DNA of 64,000 bases from Viscum album (lineage: Eukaryota; Streptophyta; Magnoliopsida; Santalales; Viscaceae), in contig OY728160.1 of the NCBI GenBank assembly GCA_963277665.1, positions 45,058,605 to 45,122,604 of the forward strand. The letters are read 5' to 3'. The position numbers and the translations under genes were made by a program. The notes under the pieces were generated by a model. It was not told the origin of the DNA and ran no database searches. It was given only the letters and a program-made list of their open reading frames with translations. Numbering within the stretch: position 1 is the stretch's first letter; the number at the start of each line of letters is the position of its first letter. Positions 1-12,965 of the stretch are shown one piece after another.

Positions 1-441
1 TATATAGTTTTTCTTTACACCATTATACCCATCCAAGTAAGGTGGTGGTGGAAACACATTACACCACGGCCTGGAGACGGTATTCCGTACATACGCATGC
101 GCGGTTATTTCATTTTTCGTAGGATGGATAGAAGGTGAAAAATGGTTGATTAATATTTGTAATAACATATCAGTATATGATTTATAAATATTTTATTACT
201 TTATAATGAAACAAATAAAGAAGAAGAACTATAAGAAGAAAGAAACTTGAAAGAATAGGTAGAAGAGATTACCTCTTCCTCGACGTGCCTCTTTTAAAAT
301 TTTTCTTAGGGAACTGGAGATGGTATTTTGAGAAGACAATAACCACTATGATATAACTTGATATGTTGATAAGATGAATTTTCAGGTCTTGGTTGAGATT
401 TAATGCTCAAAATGTAGTAAATAGGAGACAGAGGAGGTTCC

Positions 442-453
442 CTTTTATATGGG
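442..453 (-). promoter_or_regulatory. Possible minus-strand TATA box
   Basis: Read on the minus strand the site is CCCATATAAAAG, in a short GC-richer patch. It is followed on that strand by a pyrimidine-rich leader-like stretch and, near 270, by a possible splice donor (AG|GTAATC). This could be the core promoter of a gene or LTR running off the left edge. No coding sequence confirms it. Confidence 0.25.
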
Positions 454-2953
454 AGGAGAGGGGCACCTTAGAAAAAACATAAAATATTATATTATAATAA
501 AGTCATATTCGGTTTATAATGGTGCCAAAGTGACTTATTTAAGGGCTAGGGTGGGTATGGGTCGAAATAATCTCAACCAATAGTTTTTAGAAATGTTTAG
601 TTTACCATTTTAACCTTATCATTTATATTTAACTCTAAGGTAAATAATATTTCTTTTACCATGTCTTCTTGTATTCTTACACTATATGGTTAATAAACAT
701 ACTATAAACTTCCAATAGAACCCGAATTGGTTCATTAAGGTCATATATATTATTATATAAGTGTTTTGGGTGAACCTTTGATTTTTAGGATTATAATATC
801 AATTAATAATATATTTTTTTTTTAAAACTCTTTTATGTCAATTTTGACACTATTTGGTATTTTGTTTTTTCTAAATTCATAACAGCATTATTACATAGAA
901 AAAACATCATCTAAAGAACACTAATATGTTATATTACCCTATAAAATTAGGTTAATTCATAAAAAGTCTCAAATTACATTTATTTGGGTATATATAATAT
1001 TAATTATGTTAATATTTCATTAATAAGGTAATTAATGCATCATCATTTTGTCATAAATAAATTAAATTATTTAATGTCTAAAAATTATAAATAAAATACA
1101 ATTATGTATTACATATTTTTATCTTTATAAAGAATATTTATAGTCTAATTTATCTAATTTATTACCCTATACTATAAATGGTTTACTTATTAAACTTTGA
1201 TTTTAGCTCTTTTAACTCTTCTTTGAATTAAATATTAATAAATGTCCTGATCTAATACAAGTGGACCTAAAAGGTAATAGTTTATTCCTAAGGCTGTTTT
1301 TGGTCGAATTAGACTTATCTAAAAGAATTAGGACATGTTTTGGGATAATAAATATATCAATTTTACCCAAAATTACCCTATTTGCTTTTAACCATGGTAA
1401 ATAAAAGAAAAAAGTTTCTATTCACCAAAAATTATTTTTTTCTTATTGAACCATATTTTACTTACTGATATCAACCGTGTCTCTCGGACTTTTTAAATTC
1501 TTCTCACAGAAGTAGTAAAATTAAGTTTCATGTAAATTTGCAAATTCTCCTAGGAGGTGGGTAAAAGAAGGTCAAAAGATCAATAAAATTTTTATATATC
1601 TAAAATTATTTTAAAGTGACTCCATTGAATTACATTGAACAAATATAGGTATTATGTATCTATTATGATCTAAATTAAATTTAAATAAAACAAATGATTA
1701 TTTAAATAAAAAGTCGATTTTAACCAATAACTTAGTGTTTTCACTATTCATAAAAAATTTAAACTTTTCAGAAAAAATACCAAAAATTTACCCTAGGCTA
1801 ATTTTGATATTCCTAATCCAAAAATGAAGTCCATTTTGAATGATAAAATTTATAAATTTTCAAAAAGTGGGAATTAATATTCATAATGGCAAGTTTATAT
1901 AATATTTTTATATCATATCGTTGTTTAGTGAAACTCGGTATGGCATAAAACACAAGCTATCGAGGAAGGTTTCTCTTGCGTGTAAAACAATCCAAGACAG
2001 TGTTGTGTGTAGTAAAAGATTACGTTGGTGTTTCATATCAAATAATACAAAAAAACAAAATATTTCTCATAAAATCTCAGGGGGTTACACCAGCCATAGG
2101 CATCCGAGTGAAGTAGGTGTGTGGTCAGGAACCCAGAGAGTGTATGGGACATTTAATTTATTTAAATCATAACTATTGAATATTAGATCATTTTCAATCA
2201 TCTCATGTAGTTGTTCTATTCTGAATGACCCATCTGGGTGCATGAGGTTTCCCGTGGCTATGAGGAGATGTGGTCATCTCGATACTTTAAAGTCTTGTGG
2301 GTTGTGTCCCACTGGATGAATCCTCTTTTAGTGAAACTTATGGGGTCTATTCGGGTGAATTTGTCTCAAATTGGAATGGTGCTCATCCAAGTATGTGGAT
2401 ATGTTGGTTTTTCTTTAGTTATAGTTTTAATGACACAGTAGTTGAGCCCTTTCCTCTCCACCCTTTTGGTTGGGTGTTTCGTCCCCGTCAAAACTTCTTT
2501 AAATTTATATACCTTTTATTAGGTCTAATGGTGGGGATACTCACGATGTGTCTCACAAAAATTTCTCTAGAGTATGTTGATGCTAGCCTATTTCTATGTT
2601 TGGGAGTCATCTTGGGCCTCCCCATGTCGGTTGCCCCGTGGCGATTTCCGCACTCTCATCTTTGTTTCCCCAGTCTTGTTTCGGTTTGTAAAGTTGGTTT
2701 TTGTGGATGTGAGAGTTCCCTACTTTGATAAATCAAATGTAGGTGTTCCAAAATTTTGGGGCATGTGATACATATTGAAAATACTATTATGGTTTTCTTG
2801 AGTTTTTCATTTAAGACACTTTCTCTGATCATGGTCTGTTTCCCTCTTTTCACTAAATTTTCATAGGAATTCTTTTCAAACCATAAGGGGCTGCCACTTT
2901 TTGTTTTGGGGATTCATCTTAAGTTGTGGATTTCTAGGGATGGAAAGTGTTAT

Positions 2954-2964
2954 GGGGGGGGGAG
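2954..2964 (+). other. Polypurine tract-like G-run
   Basis: A run of nine G followed by AG stands out in AT-rich DNA, about 115 bp before the proposed start of the solo LTR at 3,079. It resembles a retrotransposon polypurine tract but is not adjacent to a TG terminus, so its role is open. Confidence 0.25.
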
Positions 2965-3073
2965 AACTATCTCACCCATCATTTTTAAATTAATTATTTT
3001 ATTAATTTTCTAGGTATAGGGTAGTTCATGTTGAAGACAGACATAACCCTTTGAGTTTTAATTCAAAAAAAAA

Positions 3074-3078
3074 TGTTT
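3074..3078 (+). repeat. Left target-site duplication TGTTT (proposed)
   Basis: TGTTT directly precedes the proposed TG start of the solo LTR and is repeated exactly after its CA end at 6,878-6,882. A five-base duplication is usual for Ty3/Gypsy integration. Confidence 0.4.
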
Positions 3079-3079
3079 T

Positions 3080-3230
3080 GACCTTGACTGTATCCAATGC
3101 ACCATGTTCGAAGCTGCGCAGCCTTGCTAGAGTCATTGCGTGACCTTTCCCGGCTCACTGCATGACCCTCTTGATGTTCAAGTCATATGAATATAATGTA
3201 ATGGATAGTAAAATTAAAATAAAATAAAAA
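3080..3230 (+). repeat. Diverged LTR subrepeat, copy 1
   Basis: The order of short blocks here (CCAATGCAC, GCTGCGCAG, GTGACCT, TTCACTGC-like, GATGTTCAA, ATATGAATAT) recurs in copy 2 about 390 bp downstream with many substitutions. Both copies are richer in GC than the sequence between them. Confidence 0.6.
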
Positions 3231-3465
3231 ATTTAGAAGTGTAATAAAATATAAGGGAATATATTAATTATAATAACATTTCTTGATTATGTTATTATTA
3301 ATAATGTTGATAGTGTTAAGAATATAAATTTTATTGAGTTGTTATTAATATTAAAATTATTATTATAGTTAATATTATATTAAGTTGCTATCACCTTATT
3401 ATTTATTTGTCATTAAAATATTCCATCGAGGTGCAAGATGAGTTCTGGTTGAATTTTGACTTTTT

Positions 3466-3640
3466 TTGATAAACAAGTTGTTGCGGCTTGACAACATCCG
3501 ATGCACGTGCGGGGCACTGTCAAAACTATGCAACATTGACTGGGTAGCCACGTGACCTCCCCTAGTTCACTGCAAGGCCTACCTGATGTTCAATTAATTA
3601 AATAAAATGATATGAATATTAAAGTGACAATAAAATAAAA
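3466..3640 (+). repeat. Diverged LTR subrepeat, copy 2
   Basis: The second copy has the matching blocks CCGATGCACG, ACTATGCAAC, CACGTGACCT, GTTCACTGCA, TGATGTTCAA and ATATGAATAT in the same order and spacing as copy 1. Tandem subrepeats are common in the U3 part of large plant Gypsy LTRs. Confidence 0.6.
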
Positions 3641-3825
3641 TTAAGAAACATGAGTAGAATAAGTTTTAAATAATTGTTTTAAATAATATTATTATTTGAG
3701 AAAATTAATATTGTTATTATTGTAAAGGATATGTTTTTTTATTATTTTTTTGGTATCTGTATTATTATTATGGGTGAATTTCATATTTATGTTTTTTTAT
3801 TTCTTGGTTTATTTTTTACTTTCTT

Positions 3826-3925
3826 TTTTCCCTTTACTTTTTCCCATCCCCACCTCTCTCTCTCTTTTAACCTCCCTCCCCCACCCCCCTCGTTCGAGCC
3901 GCTTCCCCCACCCCCCTCTTCAAAC
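3826..3925 (+). repeat. CT-rich low-complexity tract
   Basis: The plus strand is almost pure pyrimidine (CTCTCTCTCT, CCTCCCTCCCCCACCCCCC). It produces proline-rich frames that are artefacts of composition. CT-rich tracts near the transcription start are common in large plant Gypsy LTRs, which would fit its place inside the proposed LTR. Confidence 0.7.
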
Positions 3926-6877
3926 CCTTGATCGGTGCCCCAGCATGATGCTCCTCTCGGTCGTCCAGTGACGCACAGACTACCACCCTCCTACTCCATC
4001 CAGCAACCGCTACCCCACACCCTCCCTGGCCAGCCCCATCGTACACGCGCCTCCTGCGCTGATCGACCAGCTACCGAAATAAAACATCTAGTGTCACCTT
4101 ATCCCTACTCTAAACCGTCGGCCTCCTTCTCCAGGGACCACAACCCTTCTTCCCTACCCCTACCTCTGGTAAGTCATTTACACTCATCACAGGGTTTCGA
4201 TTTGGGGGTTTCGAGTTATTTTTGGATTGATCTTGATAATCTTGCTTCAGTCTTTTGATTAGGGTCTGTTTTCATTTTCCTGTGGTGTGTTTTATGTGTA
4301 ATTGAAGTTCAACACCATACCTCAGATATTTCTTCACTGAAGTTTGGTGGTTTGGTGCCCTAGTATCATTGGATAATTTTATTATGCTTAGTTGAATTTA
4401 TATATTTGATTATTTTTTTTCATTTTGTGGGGAGAATTATATATTTAAAATGGCTAGTGTGTTTGTTAGTTAGAAATAAATTTATGATTTAAGAAAATGA
4501 CAATGTTTTGTGTTGTTTTGGTGAAATGTTTTCAAAATGGGGTTTAGGGGTTGTTTGGATGGATAAAACTATGTTTTCTATGGTATTTGTGTTTTGTATA
4601 CTTATGAGTTGGTCTCTAGTGATTAGAAAATAATTTTGGGCAAGTCATATTTGTTTTTCAATTGTGTAAAGAATTTATTAGATTTTGTTGTTATTAGAAT
4701 TATATTTTGGAAAGGTTAAGATGTGCGATTGATATTTAAGATCCATGTTTACATGAATTTGGGCATTTTGTTTATATAAACTATCATTTCATAATAGTAA
4801 TACATTATAGGTTGTGTGAAACGTGCCTTATAAATATTTTGACATGCATGTGTGATGAAATTTCATTTTCTTTTATAAATGGTTGTGCCTTTCATTTTGG
4901 TCTTGTTCTATTAATTTCCAAAAGTGTTTAAAAAATTGTTTTGGGGTGAAAATGAGGTTTTAGACGGGTTGGGATGTGTGATTGATTTAAAAAAATGGTT
5001 TATACATGTAAACACTTGTGTGTTTAAAAGTGAGACCTTGTGTGATGCACGTGTGATGTTTTATAAATTGAGAAATTGATTATTTAATTGTAATTTGAGT
5101 ATTAAACATGGTTGGAAATGTTTTTGGGGTTATTTGGTAGGTGAGATATTATTTTTAAAGTCTTTGAGGTGTGTGTATATTTAAATGGGAATTTTAATGA
5201 AAAATGAGTCACTTTGGGTGTGTTTCTTTGTTGCTCACATTTGAAATTAAATTGTAAATTGTTATAATAATGGAAAAAATGTATTTTTATTTTTACATTG
5301 AATATTTAGTTTTAAAGTGACATTCATATATGGGATAATGTGGATTTTGGTGTAAATTTTTCTTGTTTTTTCTTGGAATTATTTAACAAATAGGTTAAAT
5401 GATTTATTGATTTATTTTGATGGCGCGAAATTAGTATGTTTATATAAAACGGGAAATGTTTTGGTGTAAACACACTTTTTGTTGCTTGATGGTGTTTCAT
5501 AAGTGGTGAAAAAAGTTCATTTAATTTTTTAATTAGTGAGAAACTCGTCTTAAGGGGAATTTGTTAAGAAATTGATTTGAAACGACTTTCCTACTTGGGA
5601 TTTGGTATATTTATTATGTAAGCCCTTATTTTTCTATTTACTAAGGATTTATATGTTGTGAAAATTGATTATGTTATTCTTTAGGTGTTACCAAATAGAG
5701 ATTTTTGAAATGATTTAGTAACGACAAATATATTTTGGAAAGGTATATTGTTGTGTGTGTTTTTGAAATGGTGTATGAGTATGCTTGTGGTGGAATCTTG
5801 TGTGTAATGTCTTTCTTGGTGAGTGATTTGTGAAAGTGATACATGATGTGAGTTTGGAACATGATTGAACCCAAGGAAAAACTATGGGTACCTAGTTTGG
5901 TGGATTAGGACTAGTACACTAGATGACACGTGAGTGGTTTTTCCTAGTTTCATCTGACATGATTGATTTTACAATAGTAACTAATCTTTTGTGATGATTG
6001 GAGACCACTATGTTGTGGATGTGTTTCCCTACTATTGGTTCGTGCATGAGAGCATTGATTATTGTTGTTCTTATTCCACGTTTACAGTGAGTTATGATCT
6101 CTATAGCGCACCACACATACTATATACCTTAGGGGATTTACCCACAATGCTCTACTATTCATGATGTAGTGCCTTCAGCCGGCATCCGGAGGACCACTTG
6201 TGTATGGGCATGTTCATTATAAATTTTCTATTCTATTTTAAAGAATTATTTGTGGAATGAGTTTTATTCTACTACTCTTTTCTTTTAACTATTAGCTTTT
6301 AAGTTTTTTCCTTAAAAACAAAGCATTTTAAAAGTATGGTTTTAAATAAGCATGTTAAATTTTCTTTTTTATGTCGTGTCATGGAATATATTATTGGGTG
6401 AATTCCTACTAGGACTTTCTCTCACACCCTACATATACCTTTCGGTGTATGTAGACCTTGTTTCCTATGTATTACAGGTTGTGACATTGTGCTCAGTAAT
6501 GGTGGTTCAAGTTATTGGTGGTCTTCTCATGTAGAATGGTGCTCGTAACTTTTGGATGTCTCACTTCTATTGTTTCTTAGAGTTTTTGAGTTATAGTTTT
6601 AGTTTCTTTTGTTGTCGTTACTTTTGGGATGTTGGTTTATGTTGTAAACCATTAAATTTGTTTTTAGTTAAGGTCATGCTTGGTTGTTTATTTTCATTTT
6701 TAGTTTTTTATCCTGTTAGTGGTTTTGTGTTTACTATTTCGGGTAAATCATTCCCATGAGTTAGTTTTGATACTCGGGTGCTCGTGCTAGCCAATGGGGA
6801 TTGAGAACGCCCTTTGGACCATGTCGGGTACCTATTCGGGTGCCCGGTTGGATGGTGACCCGTCTTGGTTCGTGACA

Positions 6878-6882
6878 TGTTT
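6878..6882 (+). repeat. Right target-site duplication TGTTT (proposed)
   Basis: This exact copy of the five bases at 3,074-3,078 directly follows the GTGACA end of the proposed LTR. Confidence 0.4.
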
Positions 6883-9800
6883 TGTATTTTAACTCATTAT
6901 TTTTTTTATTCATGGGTACTAAATGGATAATGGAGGGTTAATATTTTTTTATTAATATGTGTTATTTTGGGTTCTACCCATGGGTAGTAGAATTATTATT
7001 GTTATCATATGGATCTATTTCATAGGGATGAGAAAAAATATTGTTTCAGATAAATTGATAGTTTTTTTAATAATATGTGTGGTATATTGTGTTTTCATGT
7101 GAATTTTTCTATTTGGGAATGTATTTTAGTATAGATATTACTTTTTGGTTATTATATAATTAAGTTATTAAAGGTGTATGGGATTGTTTTAATGGGTCTA
7201 TTACAAGTTTTTCATATTTTCCCCTTGCATGAAATTGGTAGAAATTTGAATGAAGGGTTTAAATATTGTGGTTTCATTTTTATTTCATTGTAACATTTGA
7301 GATTTCCTATGTTAATGAAATGTGATATTGAACCTATATCATTATTGGGGGAGTATGGATATATAACATAGAGTCTACGATTAAATTATATGTGTGAGTG
7401 TTTAGACTAAAAAAAGGATTATGGAATAGTAATGTTCATTACGGTTAGTGACTGTTGAATTCCTTCAACAAAAAATAACATTTGGTAGTGTCAATTTTAT
7501 GGTATTCAAATTTATATATGATCATTCCAATATGACATCCTTCAGGTAGACTATTTTTCTGCATAATGTTATATATTATTTCATAGTTATGGGGATTTTA
7601 AAACAATTATTTTATATGGGATATCTAAATATTTTTTTAATGAGAATGCTTTTCTTGATTGTGATTTGGCTTTAATTAATTATTAATTTAATGGATTTAA
7701 ATAATTAATTTGATTATTTTAATATATTTTATTTGAAAATAAAATTAATGTATACATGTTTCATAGTGGTGTATGATTTGTGATGATTTTATCAATGGAT
7801 ACATATCATTGGGATAGATGAAAAGCCCTTTAAGCTAGTTTCATTTGAGGGTACCATACCATTTTGTTATAACCGAAATGGTTCAACTAAAATGTTTGAT
7901 AGTTGATGATTCTGTATGGTTTTTAGAAAATGGGTTTCATAATAATTTTACTACGTTTTATATTTTAGTTAATTATTTTTAGGTGTATAAATTACAAGTG
8001 ATATATATATATATATATATATATAGTTTCAAATCAATATTCTATTTCCATATTTTTGTAGATGGATGGTTTAGTGGTTTCATGATGGTTTTTTCATTGT
8101 TTTATTGGTTGGTTAATATAATAATCCTTTTAGGAATCGTGTCCCATTAATGAAATGTTAGTTTATTTTTTTTCGTTTTTTATTATTTTCATGACTTAGG
8201 TTGAATAGTGGGATGTAGTGATAGGAACAAATGTTAATGAGATCTTAAGGATGGTTATTTTTTTGAAATAGTGACTATAATTTTTTTATTAAATGTGTTT
8301 ATTAGATGTTTTATAAATTAAAATTTCATGTTATAAACATTTATATTCACTATAGTGATCAGATTTCAGTTATTGAATAGGATAATTTCTGATAATGAGG
8401 TGAATCTATATTTCTTCCAGTCTCAAATATGTATGAAAAATAAGAAACTACTAATAATTCATGGTTTATTGGATATTTATAGACTATAAATAATTTTTGT
8501 GGTGGTGGGGGGAGTCCATATAATTATATATTCTTTATAAAGGTATAGGTAAACATGAATTTCCCACTATCCATTATAAGGTGAAAACAATAATGGAAAG
8601 ATGTTTGTTGAACCTCTGTTTTTTGAATAGGTTAATACAGTATATTTTTTTATTATCCAAGGAAGAAAAAATATTTTTTATTTTAAAATTATAAATTCAT
8701 GGATTTGGTGAAATAATGATAAATGGTTTTGGCTATATTATTAATTTTTCTTGGAGGTTATTTAACGCCAATTTGATATTTTTATTAGTATTAGGGATGT
8801 TAGTTTATTCTATTGATAGAGTTTAGATATTATTTTGATGTAAACTGTCTTAAATTTAATATGTATATGAATTATCATTTTCTATTCATGTAGGATCCTG
8901 AATAATTGTTTAAGAGTATGGTTTATTGAAAAAATAAATCACAGTCACCCATGATAATGTATGTGGAAATATACAATTGGGGATTTAAAAAGCTGTGTTT
9001 TCAATGGTAGATTCGTGGGTTTTCATGTCTGTGTAGTCTGGTTGTGAAAAAGATAAACAGTTTCCCATAAATTTAATATTAATTATTAAAAACCCCATTC
9101 TCCAATATTTCTAACACAACAAAATAAATAACCAACTTTGTTTCATTTGGAGTATGTTTTAGCGGATCTATCTCTCCAAATCCATTCTTCCTCAAATCAT
9201 TAAAGAATGGATGGATGATTAATGTTATTACATTCCATATTTCTTCACATTTTCAATTATCCATATTTGAGGTTTTTGAAAAGTGTTTTTCAATGAGTCA
9301 TGATAGTATATTAAAATTTATTTCAAAATTTTATAGTTTTTCAATAATTATATGAAGATTGATCATAGTGGATCTAGTAGAAAGGCATAACCACATCATT
9401 ATATTTAAGTTGGTGGGTTCTAACTTAGGACACTATGTGGTGAAAATCATCATCCAAAAAAATGTGGATTATATAATTAATGTTTTGATTCAATGTAATT
9501 TATTTATGATCAAGAATGTATCATGGTAAATACGAGATTTAATTTGAGAGTTTTGTGGAGAAATTAATATGGTGAAATTTTTTGTTCCTTTGTGGGTTTC
9601 AAAAAATTAGGGTATTTAAAAAGATGGATTTAAAATAATGTCTAGGATTTGTAGGTTTCTTAGAATAATTTTATAATGATTATTTATATTTTTTATGTTA
9701 TGTATTATTGGATGATATTTTCCAACCATTCATTTAATTTGGAGTTATTATTTACGTTAGTATTGAGTTTCATGATTCTCTTTTTTTGGTGTTTAATGAG

Positions 9801-12800
9801 TCTATTATTTAATGTCATTTGGGTATTCATTGAGTTTCTTGGTTGATTTAACGTGGTGTGTCTATATTGAGTATTATGGTTATTTTTTAAAATTATTTTT
9901 AAAGGTTATAGTTGCTTTATGTTAATTGATTTTAAGGATAGATGTTATTTTTCTTGTGAATTGAGTTTCAAAATAGGTATTATTTTTTGGATTTTGTATT
10001 GATTTTTGTTGTATTTTATCATTTTTTAATTTTATATTGTGTTTCTTAGAATTATTTTTGTGACATTGATATTTTGTTTCATTTTTATTTCATAAAGATG
10101 TGTTTTGTAAAAACAAATATGTGTGTTATGCGTTTATCTTGAGATAAATAGTTTTATTTGGTATTTTTAGGTCCACTCGTGAGTTTTTTATTCCCATTAT
10201 TAATACTACTCATAGTATAAATGATATCTTTGGTCAGTGTAACTTGTATTAATTTTTTTATTGTTTATTGTGGAAATGTTATTTTATTGTTATATTTTTT
10301 TATTGGATGATTTTTTTTACCATAATATGGATTTATATTCCTTTTTATGGTTGTTAAATGAATAAGTGAAATATTTTCTATCAATAATGTTCTTTTTAAT
10401 GGTGTTATCAATCATATTGTGATTCAGAATATTTCCTAAAATAAATTTGTGGCATGGTTGGTTTGATGTTGATAGGGACCATCATGATCATTGGAAATAT
10501 CAAATTGGGACTTGTCTCAACCCCTTCTTGGGTATCATGGTTCCTTTTAATATATTGAATCATGTGTTTCATGTAAATTAATTCTTCTTTTTGGAATGGA
10601 AATGAGTGATGGTGGTTTTATATAGAACAATATTTGGGTATATTGCATTCTATATGTACTGGTGGTATGTTTATTAAACTAGGATGTAATTTTATTAGGT
10701 ATGAAATTAAATTGGACCATTACACATATTTTTTTTGGATTTAGAAATTTTATTTATGTTTTTTCTAGTATATTTTATTTTAGTAATTTGGTTTATGTTT
10801 TGTTCGATTGATATTCCTTTCTCCAGGGTATATTTTGGTGGATGTATGTTAAATATGAATCATTTCATTTACAAGGTAAGGTGGTAATGGATGAGTACAC
10901 TTTTTACTAAACATAAAATTGGTCTTAATAAAATATACCCTTATTGAATATTACATGTCCCCCATGTTATATTGGTTGGCATGTTGATTTATATGGGACA
11001 CTAGATGGAAGTTTATGTGGGATCATACCTCGAGTGATATGGTATTATTCATTCTATAGGATATTTTTATTGATTAAGACGAGTCATTCTTCATAAAATG
11101 AGTTGAATTCAGTATAAGTTGTGTTTTTTGTCTGTAATTTGGAACATGATGATCTAAAAAATAATATTCTTACTCCTTTATGAAAATTCTATCATTGAAA
11201 ACTCTCTCATATATTTTATTCTCTTCTATTGGTAGAACATTGGTGTTTTATTTCTATGTTCAATACTCACGCTATGCATATTCCCCTTTGTGTGCAGGAA
11301 ATTATTATGTTCATGAATCATACAATATCCAAGGGAAATATTCAGTTTTGTGAGCATGTGATTATAGTTTTTGATTTGAGGAAATTCATGGAAATGTTTT
11401 ATTTTAATTTATATCTACATTCTTAATATATTCTTTTTCTATTTTGGCCAATTGAAATTATTAATCTGCTAAATAAATTTGTATTTTTGACATCGATATA
11501 ATCACTAATGTGTCTAAACCATATATAATGTGTGTGGTTATTACCATTATTATTATTCTATATTTATATCTTTTTTATTTATTAAATTAATAAATATATC
11601 TTTTTCTGTTTTTCTATTATCTATTATTAAGGATATAGTTTCTCTATTGCATGACCTAAGCCATTTATGCGTGTTTTCTACCATATTCAGATGTAGAGTA
11701 TTTCATAAGTACCAATGTCACACAATCATGGAACTGATACATCATTGAAAAGAAATAAAACATATTTTCAGATAATGATTTTTTATAGTTTTTCTGGTAA
11801 TTATAAATATGAGAGTGGATTTTTGAAAACTATGTTGTTAAGTTATTCTTGTTTCTATCCATCACCTATATTTTGGATGTTTGAGTTGATTTTAAAGTGT
11901 ATTAAATTTTATTATTTGTTTTACTATGGTTTTATACAATTATTTTTCTTTTTTGGGGTAGTTATATATTAATGTATTACTCCCATATATCGAGTATGCT
12001 GAAATCTTGTGGGTCATAGAATAATTAATTAGTAAAAATGTTTATGTGTCATTGTTTTTTTCTTATGATTGATAGAGTAATAACTATTAAAATGTACAAA
12101 TATATTAATTTTTACCCCATAAAATAATTTTTGTAACCAAATTAATTTTACCTCATCGTCATTAATTTTTTTTATGATTGTGAATAAGGTTATTGTACAT
12201 GTATTATGGGTTTAGTTGTTGGTTCATTTGTGGGTATTTATGACTTGTGGTTATGGGTAAATTGTGAGCGGATGTTCAATATCTTTTTTGTTATTGTGTT
12301 TTTGTATTTTTTGTATTTATATTTATTAGCATTTAAGTTATCAAATGATGTTTCATTCCCCTAATTTTGGTATCTCATAAAAATTTTTACCTTTATGATG
12401 ATACATGGATCCACCTAAGGATAGGGTTTATGATTTTTTTTATGGGTGATACTTTTATAGCTCCAAATATATAGGTGGTGGTATTAGAATACATTCATAG
12501 CCACTCTAGTGGTATAGGGAGCTATGATTTTGAAGGTGGAACTACTTTACAAAGCACTAGTCTAGGTTAGAGCAATGCATTAAGGTGGACCTACCATATA
12601 ATACTTCACACTAGATTTTCCTCTATATTTCCATCCAGTAGTATAGGGTATGGGTGTTCCTCATGGTTTTTAGGCCCAATCATTGTAGCTTTTGTGGATA
12701 AATTCTAGGACAAGTTCACTCCCTATATACTAGTGATCGGTTAAGAATAAGTTATTATTGTGATATAAAAGGGATGATTTTAATGAAGTCCTAGGATTCT

Positions 12801-12960
12801 CATTTTTTATGCTATTTTTTAAAATTCATTTCTAGTAGGAAATCTTTTCTGAATTGTCTACAAAATTGAGATTTTCCTTTGACTGGAGGTGAGGCTAAAG
12901 ATCATGATGTTTAACTTTATGTATCAATTAAATATATCCTATAATGATATATCAATTATA
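6883..12960. other. Unassigned AT-rich flank with G over C
   Basis: No gene, LTR or transposase motif is recognised. The plus strand is T- and G-rich with very little C through most of the stretch. Longer frames such as 11,229-11,972 are hydrophobic or low-complexity and lack a family signature. A patch at 12,400-12,760 is less AT-rich and may be a broken repeat of unknown type. Confidence 0.5.
8000..8025. repeat. (TA)n microsatellite
   Basis: An uninterrupted run of about 13 AT dinucleotides, with no associated feature. Confidence 0.9.
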
Positions 12961-12965
12961 AATGA

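Larger units (their letters stand above)
1..3073. other. Unassigned AT-rich sequence at left edge
   Basis: No gene or classifiable element is recognised here. The reading frames near 1,921-2,768 overlap one another in different frames, lack family motifs and look like chance frames in a locally less AT-rich patch (about 2,220-2,760). That patch has a C/G-richer texture than its surroundings and may be a fragment of an old repeat. A G-run lies near its right end and a TATA-like site near 445. Confidence 0.5.
3079..6877 (+). mobile_element. Probable solo LTR, chromovirus-like Ty3/Gypsy
   Basis: A segment of about 3.8 kb begins TGACC, ends TTCGTGACA and is flanked by the same 5 bp, TGTTT, on both sides. 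Inside, in order, are two diverged copies of a GC-richer subrepeat, a CT-rich tract, a C-rich segment around 3,930-4,160, a long G-over-C noncoding part, and a GC-rich tail at 6,770-6,877. The tail resembles, by eye, the reverse complement of the LTR terminus at 20,434 of the nested element, also ending in a TGACA/TCACA-type sequence. No primer-binding site follows 6,877, so it is a solo or 3' LTR rather than a 5' LTR. The right end is better supported than the left, because TGTTTTG is a common string in such DNA. Confidence 0.5.

Noticed and set aside
2238..2768. Several overlapping frames of 60-140 codons as a possible gene
   Set aside because: They overlap in different frames, have no family motif and no consistent codon pattern.
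3731..4258. Proline-rich frames
   Set aside because: They arise from the CT/C-rich tract inside an LTR-like segment.
11229..11972. Three adjacent frames with hydrophobic peptides
   Set aside because: AT-rich sequence gives Phe/Ile/Tyr-rich frames by chance; no signal or domain supports a gene.
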